A stretch of DNA of 64,000 nt from JAXLRU01 sp046330935 (GCA_046330935.1 JAXLRU010000004.1:620001-684000); one strand, 5' to 3'. Positions 8,832-17,262 are shown, numbered from the stretch's first letter. Numbers and translations: made by a program. The notes: a model not told the origin generated them from the letters alone.

Positions 8832-10646
8832 ATGTACGCACTCGGCATCGACCTCGGCACCACCTGGACCGCCGCCGCCGTGTGGAGCCGCGGCGCCGCC
8901 CGGACGGTCGCCCTCGGCACTCATGCCCACGCCGTCCCGTCGGTGGTCCTCGTGGCCGAGGACGGGACGACGGTCTGCGGTGAGGCCGCGCAGCTCGCGG
9001 CGGCCTCGGCGCCCGCCCGCGCGGTGCGCGAGTTCAAGCGCCGGTTCGGCGACGAGGTCGGTTACCGCGTCGGCGGGCGGGAGTGGCGGGCCGACGCGCT
9101 GACGGCGGCGCTGCTGGCCGACGTCGTCGCCCGGGTCACCGCGGCCGAGGGCGGGCAGCCCGACGCGCTCGCCCTGACCGTCCCCGCCACCTGGCAGGGC
9201 TACCGGCGCGAGCTGCTCGTCGAGGTGGCCCGGCGGGTGGTGCCCGACGTGCCCGTCGCGATCGTCGCCGAACCCGCAGCCGCCGCCATCCACCACGCCG
9301 CCCGCCGCCAGCAGTCCCCCGGCGCCGTGCTCGGCGTCTACGACCTCGGCGGCGGCACCTTCGACGCCACCGTCCTGGCCAAGACCGCCTCCGGGTTCGA
9401 GCTGCTGGGGACCCCCGTCGGCTCCGACACCCTCGGCGGGTGCGACGTCGACCAGCTGCTGCTGCGCCGGGTCCTCGCGGGAGTGCCCGGCGCGGCCGAG
9501 ACCGCCCGCAGCGGCGACCCCGACGCGCGCGCCGCCATGGCCGCCCTGCGCGATGCCGTCGTCACCGCCAAGGAGGCGCTGTCGTCGGCCACCTCCACCG
9601 TGGTGCCGGTGACCTTCGGCGGGGTCGTGACCGAGGTGACGCTGACCCGCGAGGACCTCGAGGCCGAGGTGGGCGGGCTCGTCGACGCCACGCTCGACGT
9701 GTTCGCCGACGCCGTCGCCGCCTGCGAGCTCGAACCCTCCGCCCTCGACGGCGTCCTCATGATCGGCGGGGCGAGCCGGATGCCGGTCGTGGCCGCCGCG
9801 CTCCGCGAGCGCTTCGGCGTCGAGCCCGTGCTCGACGAGCACCCCAAGTTCGCCGTCTGCCTCGGCGCGGCCATCTCCGCCGGTGCCGTCGCCGGGCGCC
9901 GGCCCAGCCGCCCGTCCGTCGCCGCGCCCCGGGTGGTCGCGCCTGCTCCCGCTCCCGCCGTGCCGGAGACCGCGCCGGCTCCCGTCGCGGCTGAGCCCGC
10001 GCCGGCCCCCGCCGTGCCCGAGCCCGCACCTGCCCGGCTGCGGCTGCCCTGGGACCCGGAGCCGGAACCGATCCCGGCCGCCGCGGAGGTGCCGGCCGCG
10101 CCGGCGCTGCCTGCGCCGTCGGTCCCCGCTGACCCTGCGCCCGCAGCCACCCGACCCGCACCTCCCACGCCCGCCCCCTCTGCCGCACCCACGGCGGCAG
10201 CGGACGTCGCTGCTGCGCCCGCGGTGCTGCGGCTGCCCTGGGACCCCGAACCCGAGCCGGAGGACGACCCCTACGCCTGGTCGCCTCAGGCGGCGCTCTC
10301 GGAGGCACCCACCGTCGAGCTGCCGCCGGTCGTCGACGCCGGCGTCGGGTACGCCCCCGCCCCGGAGGACGGCGACGAGCCCGAGGCCCTGCCCGAGCTG
10401 TCGCCGGGCCTGGCGGTGGCGGTCGACCTCGCCGTCGCGGGCCTGGAGGCCGCCGACGAGGTGCCGTTGCGGCCGGTCGCGGAGCTGCGCCGCCGCCCGT
10501 CGATGCGGCCGGTGCAGTCGGTGGAGTTCGAGCTGGGCGCGGAGGACGGCTACCGCCGCCAGGGCGTCACCACGGCGGTGCTGGTCATCGTCGGCGTCGT
10601 CGTGCTGCTCGGCCTCGTCGTGGCGCTCACGACCATCCTCGGCTGA
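8832..10646 (+). CDS. Hsp70-like actin-fold ATPase with Pro/Ala-rich linker and C-terminal membrane anchor
   Basis: 604 residues; the ATG at 8832 is chosen for the GGGGAG site and because the conserved LGIDLGTTWTAAAV phosphate-1 motif then starts near residue 4. Phosphate-2 (VYDLGGGTFDATVL, about 170) and the adenosine motif (VLMIGGASRMPVV, about 307) are intact, so ATP binding is likely. The nucleotide-binding domain ends near 356. There is no peptide-binding domain; instead there is a 220-residue Ala/Pro-rich stretch with two copies of RLPWDPEPEP and a final hydrophobic helix (about 578-603, VLVIVGVVVLLGLVVAL). It is thus probably a tail-anchored inner-membrane protein. Similar genes occur near actinobacterial CIS loci as far as I recall. 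Confidence 0.8.
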   Translation: MYALGIDLGTTWTAAAVWSRGAARTVALGTHAHAVPSVVLVAEDGTTVCGEAAQLAAASAPARAVREFKRRFGDEVGYRVGGREWRADALTAALLADVVARVTAAEGGQPDALALTVPATWQGYRRELLVEVARRVVPDVPVAIVAEPAAAAIHHAARRQQSPGAVLGVYDLGGGTFDATVLAKTASGFELLGTPVGSDTLGGCDVDQLLLRRVLAGVPGAAETARSGDPDARAAMAALRDAVVTAKEALSSATSTVVPVTFGGVVTEVTLTREDLEAEVGGLVDATLDVFADAVAACELEPSALDGVLMIGGASRMPVVAAALRERFGVEPVLDEHPKFAVCLGAAISAGAVAGRRPSRPSVAAPRVVAPAPAPAVPETAPAPVAAEPAPAPAVPEPAPARLRLPWDPEPEPIPAAAEVPAAPALPAPSVPADPAPAATRPAPPTPAPSAAPTAAADVAAAPAVLRLPWDPEPEPEDDPYAWSPQAALSEAPTVELPPVVDAGVGYAPAPEDGDEPEALPELSPGLAVAVDLAVAGLEAADEVPLRPVAELRRRPSMRPVQSVEFELGAEDGYRRQGVTTAVLVIVGVVVLLGLVVALTTILG

Positions 10647-10865
10647 AGCCCCCGCGCTCGGCACGGCTCGGCACGCCGACAGGGCGCGAACAGCGGCCGG
10701 GCGGGGACGGCCGATCCAGATGAGCGGCGTCCGTGAGCCACCCCCCGGCAGAACCCGCTCGTCCTCACGGAAGCTGCGCATCTGGCCGGGCATTCGGCCG
10801 GCGTCACCCCGGTGACGGGGCTGGGGAGGCCGGCCGGAGCCCCAGCCCCCGCCCAGCGAGCGGTC

Positions 10866-11804
10866 TCAGCCCACCAGCCCGGCCCGGGCCAGCACGGCAG
10901 CGGCCATGGCGCGCCCGGCGTCGTCGAGCATCTGCCCGTCCCAGCGGATGGCGCCGGTGGCCCCGCCGCTCGCGGACGTGGCCAGCGCGTAGGCGTCGAG
11001 CAGGGCGCGCGCGGCGGCGACCTCGTCCGCCGAGGGCGTGAACGCCTCGGTGACGGCCTCCACCTGCGCCGGGTGGATCGCCCACTTGCCGTCGTAGCCG
11101 AGCCCGGCGGAGCGGCCCGCGCTGCGGCGCAGGCCGGCGTCGTCGCCGAGCGCCGACCAGGGACCGTCGACGGCCTGGACGCCCGCCGCGCGCGCCGCGA
11201 CGAGGATCGCCATCAGCGGGTGGTGGTAGGCGTCGGCGTCGTACCCGGTGGGCTGCGCCCCGACGACGGACGTGCGCATGCCGAGCGAGGCGAGGAAGTC
11301 ACCGGGCCCGAACACCAGCGATTCGAGCCGGGGCGAGGCGGCGGCGATGGCGGGCGCGGCGAGCAGGGCCGCGGCGTCCTCGATCTGCGCCTCGATCCCG
11401 ACCGTTCCCGCGGGGAGGCCCGCGGCGTGCTCCACCTGCCCGAGCACGAGGGCGAGGGCGACGACGTGCTCGGGGCGCGACACCTTGGGCAGGACGATGC
11501 ACCCGGGCGCGACGCCGGAACCCACCACGGCCTGGACGTCGGCGACCGTGAACGGGGTGTGCCACCCGTTGACCCGGACGGCGACCAGCCGGGCGGCGAA
11601 ACCGCCGTCGCGCAACGCCCCGGCCACCTGCGCCCGCGCCGCCTCCTTGGCGTCCGGCGCGACGGCGTCCTCGAGGTCGAGGAACACGGCGTCGACGTCG
11701 ACGCCCCGCGCCTTGTCGATCATGCGCGGGTTGGACCCGGGGACGGCGAGCACGCACCGGCGCGCCCGGGCCGGACGGCGGTGCGCCTGCGCGGGGTTCA
11801 CCAT
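10866..11804 (-). CDS. HpcH/HpaI aldolase / citrate lyase beta-subunit-like (CitE) protein
   Basis: 312 residues with the CitE family landmarks: CVLAVPGSNPRMIDKA, AVFLDLEDAVAPDAK, AVRVNGWHTPF, GCIVLPKV and LVFGPGDFLASLG, the last near the metal and acyl-CoA site. Such stand-alone CitE-like proteins act on malyl-, citramalyl- or related acyl-CoAs; the exact substrate cannot be told. The ATG at 11804 lies 7 bases after TAGCCT on the minus strand, which suggests a leaderless mRNA. It is divergent from a BenE-type transporter. Confidence 0.85.
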   Translation of the reverse strand: MVNPAQAHRRPARARRCVLAVPGSNPRMIDKARGVDVDAVFLDLEDAVAPDAKEAARAQVAGALRDGGFAARLVAVRVNGWHTPFTVADVQAVVGSGVAPGCIVLPKVSRPEHVVALALVLGQVEHAAGLPAGTVGIEAQIEDAAALLAAPAIAAASPRLESLVFGPGDFLASLGMRTSVVGAQPTGYDADAYHHPLMAILVAARAAGVQAVDGPWSALGDDAGLRRSAGRSAGLGYDGKWAIHPAQVEAVTEAFTPSADEVAAARALLDAYALATSASGGATGAIRWDGQMLDDAGRAMAAAVLARAGLVG

Positions 11805-11811
11805 GGTCGCG

Positions 11812-11817
11812 AGGCTA
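11812..11817 (-). promoter_or_regulatory. -10 element TAGCCT of the CitE-like gene (leaderless)
   Basis: TAGCCT on the minus strand is separated by 7 bases from the ATG at 11804, the spacing at which the transcript would start at or next to the start codon. No ribosome-binding site is present. Confidence 0.5.
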
Positions 11818-11867
11818 GCGACCCCCCGCACGCAGCACCGGCCCGGCACGACCCCGACCATGCCCGG

Positions 11868-11873
11868 AATACT
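11868..11873 (+). promoter_or_regulatory. -10 element AATACT of the BenE-type gene (leaderless)
   Basis: AATACT ends 6 bases before the GTG at 11880 and no Shine-Dalgarno sequence is present. It supports that GTG as the start and a leaderless transcript covering the transporter and pheA. Confidence 0.45.
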
Positions 11874-11879
11874 CCCCCG

Positions 11880-13196
11880 GTGAGGTCCTTGCTCCGGGAT
11901 GCGTCCCTGTCCGCGGTCGTGGCGGGCGTCGTGGCCGTCCTCGTCTCCTACGCCGGCCCGTTCGTCGTCGTCCTGGCCGCCGCCCGCGCGGCCGGCGTCG
12001 ACGCCCCGACGACGGCGAGCTGGGTGTGGGCGATCTCCATTGGCAGCGGCGCGGCGGCGCTCGGGCTGAGCCTGTGGACGCGCCAGCCGATCGTCGTGGC
12101 GTGGTCGACGCCGGGGGCCGCCCTGCTCGTGACGTCGCTGCCCGGCCACACCTGGCCCGACGCCGTGGGCGCGTTCTGCGTCGCGGCCCTGGCCATGACC
12201 CTGGTCGGCGCCACGGGCGTGTTCGGGGCGCTGCTGGCCCGGGTCCCGGCGGGCGTGGTCGCGGCGATGCTCGCGGGGATCCTCTTCCCGTTCGCCACCG
12301 GCGGCTTCGCGGCGATGGCCGCCGTCCCCGCGATCGTCGTCCCGGTGCTCGTGGCGTTCTTCGTGCTGCGCCGCGTGCGCCCGCGCTGGGCCGTGCTCGG
12401 CGGCCTCGCCGCAGGTCTGGCGGCCACTGCCGTCACGGGCGGGTTCCGCCCTGTCCATGCGGGGCAGTGGCTGACGGTGCCGCAGGTGACCGTGCCGCAC
12501 CTGTCCCTGGGGCCGCTGATCGGCATCGCGGTGCCGCTGTTCGTGGTGGCGGCCGCCAGCCAGAACGCGCCGGGGCTGGGCGTGCTGCGGGTCAGCGGCT
12601 ACGTCCCGGACGACCGGCGGCTGGTGACGACGACCGGCGCGGTGTCGTTGCTGCTGGCACCGTTCGGCTCGCCGGGGGTCAACCTGGCCGCGATCACGGC
12701 GGCGATCTGCACCGGCGAGGAGGCGCACGCCGACCGCGAGCGCCGCTACGTCGCGGGGGTCGCGTGCGGGGTGACCTACCTGCTCGTGGGCGTCGTGGGC
12801 GGCGGCCTGGTCGCGGTGTTCGCGGCGCTGCCGCACGAGCTCGTCGCGGCCGTGTCCGCGGTCGCCCTGCTCGGCGCGCTGCTGGGCGGCATCGTCGCGG
12901 CGGTCGCCGACGAGGAGCACCGCGAGGCCGCCCTGGTGACGTTCGCGGTGACGGCGGGCGGGGTGAGCATCGCCCACATCGGTGCGGCGTTCTGGGGGCT
13001 CGTGCTCGGCATGGCCGTGCACCTCGTCCTGCGCGGTCGCCTGCGTCGGGCCACCCCGGTGCCGGCCGACGCGGCGCCCGCCGGGGCACCCGTCGCAGCG
13101 CCCGACGGCGGCACGGACGCGCCGGGGACGCCGGTCACGCGGCGTTACACTCGCCCGGGCAGCAGGGACGACGACGGGACGAGCGCACAGCCATGA
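11880..13196 (+). CDS. BenE-family benzoate/H+ symporter-like membrane transporter
   Basis: 438 residues with about 11-12 hydrophobic segments. Family features are the N-terminal SAVVAGVVAVLVSYAGP, the WSTPGAALLVTS motif in helix 3, a central VPLFVVAAASQNAPGLGVLR and AAICTGEEAHAD. BenE proteins carry benzoate or other small aromatic/organic acids by proton symport; the substrate here is not known and no benzoate catabolic genes are in view. The last 40 residues are a Pro/Ala-rich cytoplasmic tail. The stop overlaps the pheA ATG by 4 bases (ATGA), coupling the two. Confidence 0.85.
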   Translation: MRSLLRDASLSAVVAGVVAVLVSYAGPFVVVLAAARAAGVDAPTTASWVWAISIGSGAAALGLSLWTRQPIVVAWSTPGAALLVTSLPGHTWPDAVGAFCVAALAMTLVGATGVFGALLARVPAGVVAAMLAGILFPFATGGFAAMAAVPAIVVPVLVAFFVLRRVRPRWAVLGGLAAGLAATAVTGGFRPVHAGQWLTVPQVTVPHLSLGPLIGIAVPLFVVAAASQNAPGLGVLRVSGYVPDDRRLVTTTGAVSLLLAPFGSPGVNLAAITAAICTGEEAHADRERRYVAGVACGVTYLLVGVVGGGLVAVFAALPHELVAAVSAVALLGALLGGIVAAVADEEHREAALVTFAVTAGGVSIAHIGAAFWGLVLGMAVHLVLRGRLRRATPVPADAAPAGAPVAAPDGGTDAPGTPVTRRYTRPGSRDDDGTSAQP

Positions 13197-14041
13197 CCGG
13201 ACGCAAGAGGATCGCCTTCCAGGGCGAGCGCGGCGCGAACAGCCACATCGCCTGCCGCGACGTCTACCCCGACTACGCGCCGGTGCCGTTCGCGACGTTC
13301 GAGGAGTGCTTCACCGCCCTGGAGGAGGGCGACGTCGACCTCGCCATGATCCCGGTCGAGAACTCCACGGCGGGACGGGTGGCCGACATCCACACGCTGC
13401 TGCCGACGTCGAACCTGCACATCATCGGCGAGTACTTCCTGCCGATCCGGCACCAGCTCCTGGGCCTGCCGGGCGCGACGGTCGAGGGGCTGCGCACGGT
13501 CCACAGCCACCCGCAGGCGCTCGGGCAGTGCCGCGAGACGCTGCGCAAGCTGGGCCTGACCGCCGTCCCCGCCCTGGACACCGCCGGCGCCGCCCGCGAG
13601 GTCGCGGAGTGGGGCGACCCCACGAAGGGCGCGCTCGCGTCGTCGCTGGCCGCCGAGGCGTACGGGCTGGAGATCCTGCAGCCCGACGTCGAGGACACCG
13701 ACCACAACACCACCCGGTTCATCATCCTGTCCGCGGAGGCGCTGCGGGCCGCGGTGGGCATCGGCCCGATCGTGACGACGTTCGTGTTCGCCGTCCGCAA
13801 CCTGCCCGCGGCCCTCTACAAGGCCCTCGGCGGGTTCGCGACCAACGGCATCAACATGACCAAGCTCGAGTCCTACATGGTCAGCGGGCAGTTCACGGCC
13901 ACGCAGTTCCTCGCCGACATCGAGGGGCACCCCGACGAGCCGCACGTCGCCCGGGCGTTCGAGGAGCTGTCGTTCTTCGCCGAGATGCGCATCCTCGGCG
14001 TGTACCGGGCGAACCCGTTCCGGGACCGCCTCAAGGACTGA
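13193..14041 (+). CDS. pheA: Prephenate dehydratase
   Basis: 282 residues converting prephenate to phenylpyruvate in phenylalanine synthesis. The catalytic domain (about 1-185) has IAFQGERGANSHIA, VDLAMIPVENSTAGRV and the DHNTTRFIIL motif carrying the catalytic Thr-Arg-Phe. A regulatory ACT domain follows (about 190-275: FAVRNLPAALYKALGGF, INMTKLESY). The usual ESRP phenylalanine-binding motif reads ESYM, so feedback binding may differ. It is coupled to the BenE-type gene; a stop at 14041 precedes a new promoter-like element. Confidence 0.93.
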   Translation: MTGRKRIAFQGERGANSHIACRDVYPDYAPVPFATFEECFTALEEGDVDLAMIPVENSTAGRVADIHTLLPTSNLHIIGEYFLPIRHQLLGLPGATVEGLRTVHSHPQALGQCRETLRKLGLTAVPALDTAGAAREVAEWGDPTKGALASSLAAEAYGLEILQPDVEDTDHNTTRFIILSAEALRAAVGIGPIVTTFVFAVRNLPAALYKALGGFATNGINMTKLESYMVSGQFTATQFLADIEGHPDEPHVARAFEELSFFAEMRILGVYRANPFRDRLKD

Positions 14042-14086
14042 TCGGGCAGCTTGCGCATTCGCCCGCGAACGGGCGTTGCCCGATGC

Positions 14087-14092
14087 CAGAAT
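14087..14092 (+). promoter_or_regulatory. -10-like element CAGAAT (leaderless) before the DUF6918-like gene
   Basis: CAGAAT ends 6 bases before the GTG at 14099. It differs from TANNNT at position 1 but repeats the spacing seen at many starts in this window. Confidence 0.35.
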
Positions 14093-14098
14093 CCGGCC

Positions 14099-14539
14099 GT
14101 GACCGACACCACTCTCTCCACGATCCTGGCCGACCCCGCGCGCCGCACGCAGGCCGTGGCCGCACTGACCGCCGCCGTCGAGGCCGAGGTCCAGGGCCGC
14201 TCCGGCCTCAGCTCGCTGCCGATCAAGGCGGGCTACAAGGCCGTCACCGCGGTCAAGCCGACCATCGTCGCGACGGCGATCGACCGCATGCTCCCCGACT
14301 TCGCCTCCAGCCTCGACCCGTTCTGGGCGACCCGCGGCGCGCAGCCGTTCGGTGCCCACCTGGCCGCCCAGGGCGACTCGGCCGCCGAGGCCCTGCTCTC
14401 GGTGACCGACTCCCGCGCCGTCAAGCCCGACCACGCCGGCGCCGCGAAGATCTACAACGGCCTGCGCCCCAAGGCGAAGGAGCTCGTCGAGGCCGCCCTG
14501 CCGCGCGTCGGCGACGCCTTCGAGTCCGTCACCCGCTGA
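14099..14539 (+). CDS. Small conserved actinobacterial protein (DUF6918-like)
   Basis: 146 residues. An in-frame ATG at 14051 exists, but residues before the GTG are unlike the family and the GTG sits 6 bases after a -10-like hexamer. The sequences ILADPARRTQAVAALTAAV, LSSLPIKAGYKAVTAVKP and ASSLDPFWATRG match a small helical family I recall as DUF6918, of unknown function. No signal peptide or membrane segment is visible. A strong inverted repeat follows 18 bases after the stop. Confidence 0.68.
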   Translation: MTDTTLSTILADPARRTQAVAALTAAVEAEVQGRSGLSSLPIKAGYKAVTAVKPTIVATAIDRMLPDFASSLDPFWATRGAQPFGAHLAAQGDSAAEALLSVTDSRAVKPDHAGAAKIYNGLRPKAKELVEAALPRVGDAFESVTR

Positions 14540-14556
14540 CCCGTCCCCGTTCCCGC

Positions 14557-14607
14557 GGGGGTGCAGCGTCCGGCGCGTCACTCGTGCCCGTTGGGCGCTG
14601 CACCCCC
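14557..14607 (+). terminator. Hairpin terminator with 12-bp arms
   Basis: GGGGGTGCAGCG at 14557-14568 pairs perfectly with CGCTGCACCCCC at 14596-14607 across a 27-base loop, 18 bases after the stop of the DUF6918-like gene. There is no T-tract, which is common for actinobacterial terminators. It also lies upstream of the next gene and might act as a regulatory leader element. Confidence 0.55.
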
Positions 14608-14639
14608 TGGACACGGACGTCGTGTGGCAGGCTTCCGGC

Positions 14640-15467
14640 GTGAGACTGCGGCGACGCCCCGAGCCCGATCCCGCTGCCGACTCCTCCGTCGAGCCGGGCA
14701 CCGACCCGAGCCCGGAGCCTGCCCCCGCCGAGAGCGACGAGCAGGCGCCCGACGCGCCGGCGGCGTGGGCGGTCGAGGACGTCGCCGAACCCACCGTGGG
14801 TGAGGAGCGCGGCGTCGCGGCCGACCCCACCGGCGCCATCCCCCACGACCGGATCGCGGTCGATCCCGAGCCGTTGCACGATCCCGCGCCTGCCGGCCCG
14901 CTCACGCTGACCCCCACCGCCGCCGCGCTCGCGGCCGAGGCGTGCTCCAAGAGCGCCGCGCTGTGGGTGCGCCCCGTGAGCGAGCGGCAGCACCGGCTGG
15001 CCTGGCACGTCTGGCACGCCGACGCCGTCCACCTCGTCAGCGGGATGGGCGAACAGCTGTTGCCCTCCCTCGCCGGCGAGGTCGAGGTGGCCGTGCGCAG
15101 CAAGGACGACGGCAGCCGCGTCATCACGTTCATCGCGCAGGGGCAGGAGATCCTGCCGTCCAGCGCCGACTGGGCGCCCGCCGTCGACGCCCTGATCGCC
15201 GCGCGCCTCAACGCCCCCGACCAGGAGGAGACGCGCACGCGCTGGGCCGGGGGCGCCACCGTCTACCGGCTGGTGCCGGTGGCGTACGAGTCCCTCGGCG
15301 CCGGGGACGACGCCAGCGAGGTCGGCGCCGTCCGCCCGCCGCGCATCCCCGCCACCACCGTGGGCCCGCAGCCCTGGCACGTCGGAGGGCGCAAGCGCCG
15401 CGTGCGCGGCATCTGGAAGCGCGACGGCAAGGGCGAGCTGCAGCCCCGAGAGGGCGGACGCCGCTGA
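14640..15467 (+). CDS. Conserved actinobacterial hypothetical protein
   Basis: 275 residues. I chose the GTG at 14640 because CAGGCT ends 6 bases before it, the leaderless spacing used by neighbours; an upstream ATG at 14622 would overlap that element. The first 95 residues are acidic and Pro/Ala-rich. The rest is a compact alpha/beta domain (WVRPVSERQHRLAWHVWH, HLVSGMGEQLLPSLAGEVEV, VDALIAARLNAPDQEE) ending in a basic tail. No signal peptide, membrane helix or catalytic motif is recognisable. Function unknown; it precedes the FetB-type gene by 25 bases and is probably cotranscribed. Confidence 0.65.
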   Translation: MRLRRRPEPDPAADSSVEPGTDPSPEPAPAESDEQAPDAPAAWAVEDVAEPTVGEERGVAADPTGAIPHDRIAVDPEPLHDPAPAGPLTLTPTAAALAAEACSKSAALWVRPVSERQHRLAWHVWHADAVHLVSGMGEQLLPSLAGEVEVAVRSKDDGSRVITFIAQGQEILPSSADWAPAVDALIAARLNAPDQEETRTRWAGGATVYRLVPVAYESLGAGDDASEVGAVRPPRIPATTVGPQPWHVGGRKRRVRGIWKRDGKGELQPREGGRR

Positions 15468-15492
15468 CGCCCGCCGCGCCCGTGGTGGCGCG

Positions 15493-16239
15493 ATGACGAC
15501 GTCGGAGCTGGTGCGCCTCGGGATCGGCACCGCCGTCCTGCTCGCCTGCACCCTGGTCGTCCTGCGGGTGGCGGGGGTCTCGCTGGGCAGCCGACCGGTC
15601 GTGGCGGTCGCCCGTGGCGCGGCGCAACTGGCCGCCGTGGGCCTCCTGCTGCGCGGGGTCATCGCGGCGCCCTGGGCGGTGGCGCTCGCCGTGCTGGTCA
15701 TGCTGACCACGGCGACCGTGACGGCGGCCCGGCGCCTGAAGGGCTTCGAGCAGGTCGGACGGCGGGTGGTCGCCGCGTGCGCGGGTGGCGCGGGCCTCGC
15801 GCTCGGCGTCGTGTTCGCCCTCGGGGTGCTGCCCGCACAGTCGCGCTACGTCATCGCGCTGGCCGGGATCGTCCTCGGCAACACCATGACCGCGGCCACG
15901 CTCGCAGGGCGGTTGCTGCGTTCGGCACTGATCTCCCGGCGCGAGGAGGTCGAGGGCTGGCTCGCCCTGGGCGCGACGATGCGGCAGGCCACCGACGAGC
16001 TACGCACGGCCGCGGCGGCCGAGTCGCTCGTGCCGGTGCTCGACCAGACCCGCACCACCGGGCTGGTGACACTGCCCGGCGCCTTCGTCGGCGCCCTGCT
16101 GGGCGGGGCGAGCCCGGTGCAGGCAGCCCGGTTCCAGCTCGTCGTCCTCGCCGCGCTGATCTGTGCGCAGGCGGTCGTCGCCGTCGTCCTCACCTGGCTG
16201 CTCGCCGCCCCCCGCCAGGTGCCCGTCAGCGCGGGCTGA
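15493..16239 (+). CDS. fetB: FetB/YbbM-type (UPF0014) ABC transporter permease
   Basis: 248 residues with about seven membrane helices. The family core is visible: VLGNTMTAATLAGRLL, then EVEGWLALGATMRQA and the LVTLPGAFVGALLGGASPVQAARFQL block. The E. coli homologue pairs with the ATPase FetA to export iron under oxidative stress. Here no FetA-like ATPase lies next to it, so the partner must be elsewhere or the protein works differently. The symbol rests on family similarity only. Confidence 0.82.
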   Translation: MTTSELVRLGIGTAVLLACTLVVLRVAGVSLGSRPVVAVARGAAQLAAVGLLLRGVIAAPWAVALAVLVMLTTATVTAARRLKGFEQVGRRVVAACAGGAGLALGVVFALGVLPAQSRYVIALAGIVLGNTMTAATLAGRLLRSALISRREEVEGWLALGATMRQATDELRTAAAAESLVPVLDQTRTTGLVTLPGAFVGALLGGASPVQAARFQLVVLAALICAQAVVAVVLTWLLAAPRQVPVSAG

Positions 16240-16256
16240 ACCAGCCGGACAGCCGG

Positions 16257-16484
16257 TCAGCGGCGGCTCCAGTACACGGTCGCGCTCCACCACGGCCCCC
16301 TCGCGGTGACGTCCTGCGAGATCGTGAGGTCGAGGATGTCGGCGCCGTCGATGCCGTCCTGCTCCAGTTGATCGGCCATGCGGCGCAGCAGCCGCGGGAG
16401 GTCCCCCTGATGCTTGCCCACGGGGTTGGCCAGGGAGAACTGCCGACATGGCCACCCCTTGGCCTTCGTCTGCTTGCGTCCCAT
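16257..16484 (-). CDS. Small protein of unknown function
   Basis: 75 residues from an ATG preceded by AAGGGG at 8 bases; longer in-frame starts give only low-complexity sequence overlapping the next gene. The N-terminus is basic (MGRKQTKAKGWPCRQF), followed by DLPRLLRRMADQLEQDGID and a C-terminal strand pair (ILDLTISQDV, WWSATVYWSRR). I do not recognise the family. It is on the strand of the DUF3592-like gene, 13 bases downstream of it, and ends 17 bases from the convergent fetB stop. Confidence 0.6.
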   Translation of the reverse strand: MGRKQTKAKGWPCRQFSLANPVGKHQGDLPRLLRRMADQLEQDGIDGADILDLTISQDVTARGPWWSATVYWSRR

Positions 16485-16497
16485 CCGTGTGTCCCCT

Positions 16498-17094
16498 TCA
16501 CGATCGTCGCCGCGTTCTGCGACGCGGCATCGGCCAGAGGGCGCGCAGCCCGATCGCCGTGGCGCCCATGAGCCCGAGGGCGGCAACCCCCGCCGCGAGC
16601 ACGAACAGAGTCCCGTACGGCACGTCCTCGGTGGCGTCGACATCCCTGACGGCGATGACCCGCTCGGGCCGCTGAGGGTCGTACAGCACGCGGAACGGGA
16701 CGGCGTATCGCGAGTCGGCGGGTGCGGGTGCGGTGTCACAGCGCGCCCTCCCCTCCGGGGTGACGCCGAGCAGGAACGCCCGGACCTCCACGTCGTTGCG
16801 AGGGGTGAACCGAACGGCCACCTTGTGCACCTCGCAGTGGCCGCGGCCGCCGCTACCGGACAGGATCGCCTCGGTCACCTGTGCCTGCGCTCCGCCGAGG
16901 CGCAGCTCTGTCGCGGCTCGCGCCTGACCTCGCAGGTGGAGGCCGATGCCTGCGGGCAGCGCGGCGAGCACGACGGCCAGCACGAGGGAGAACACCGCCC
17001 AGCGGAGACCGGGCACCGGTTCGCGCTCGTGAGGCCGACCCGGGGTCCCCGTGACCACCGTGCCGATCGACGGCGTCGACCGCGATCCGCTCAC
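16498..17094 (-). CDS. Two-helix membrane protein (DUF3592-like)
   Basis: 198 residues, GTG start. There are two hydrophobic segments (about 33-54, AVFSLVLAVVLAALPAGIGL, and about 165-187, LFVLAAGVAALGLMGATAIG) flanking an extracytoplasmic domain of about 110 residues. That domain has CEVHKVAVRFTPR, one further cysteine and the phrase VPFRVLYDPQRPERVIAV, which resembles DUF3592-type proteins. Function unknown. It lies upstream of the 75-residue gene and is divergent from the MgtE_N gene. Confidence 0.7.
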   Translation of the reverse strand: MSGSRSTPSIGTVVTGTPGRPHEREPVPGLRWAVFSLVLAVVLAALPAGIGLHLRGQARAATELRLGGAQAQVTEAILSGSGGRGHCEVHKVAVRFTPRNDVEVRAFLLGVTPEGRARCDTAPAPADSRYAVPFRVLYDPQRPERVIAVRDVDATEDVPYGTLFVLAAGVAALGLMGATAIGLRALWPMPRRRTRRRS

Positions 17095-17262
17095 ACGACA
17101 CCCTCCGCCCGCTCACCACACCGCGCCACCACCCGCCGCTGCCGCGGTCGGCCCGCTCAGGGCGGATACCCGCACCTGAGGTGGCGCCCCAAGGATGCCG
17201 GGCCACGGCCCGCGGTTCCTCGGCCGTCCGCACGTCCGCACTCCCCGGCCACCCGCGCCAGC

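Noticed and set aside
10647..10865. Small gene between the Hsp70-like and CitE-like genes
   Set aside because: Open frames there are Arg/Pro-rich with no start signals and overlap the CitE-like gene end.
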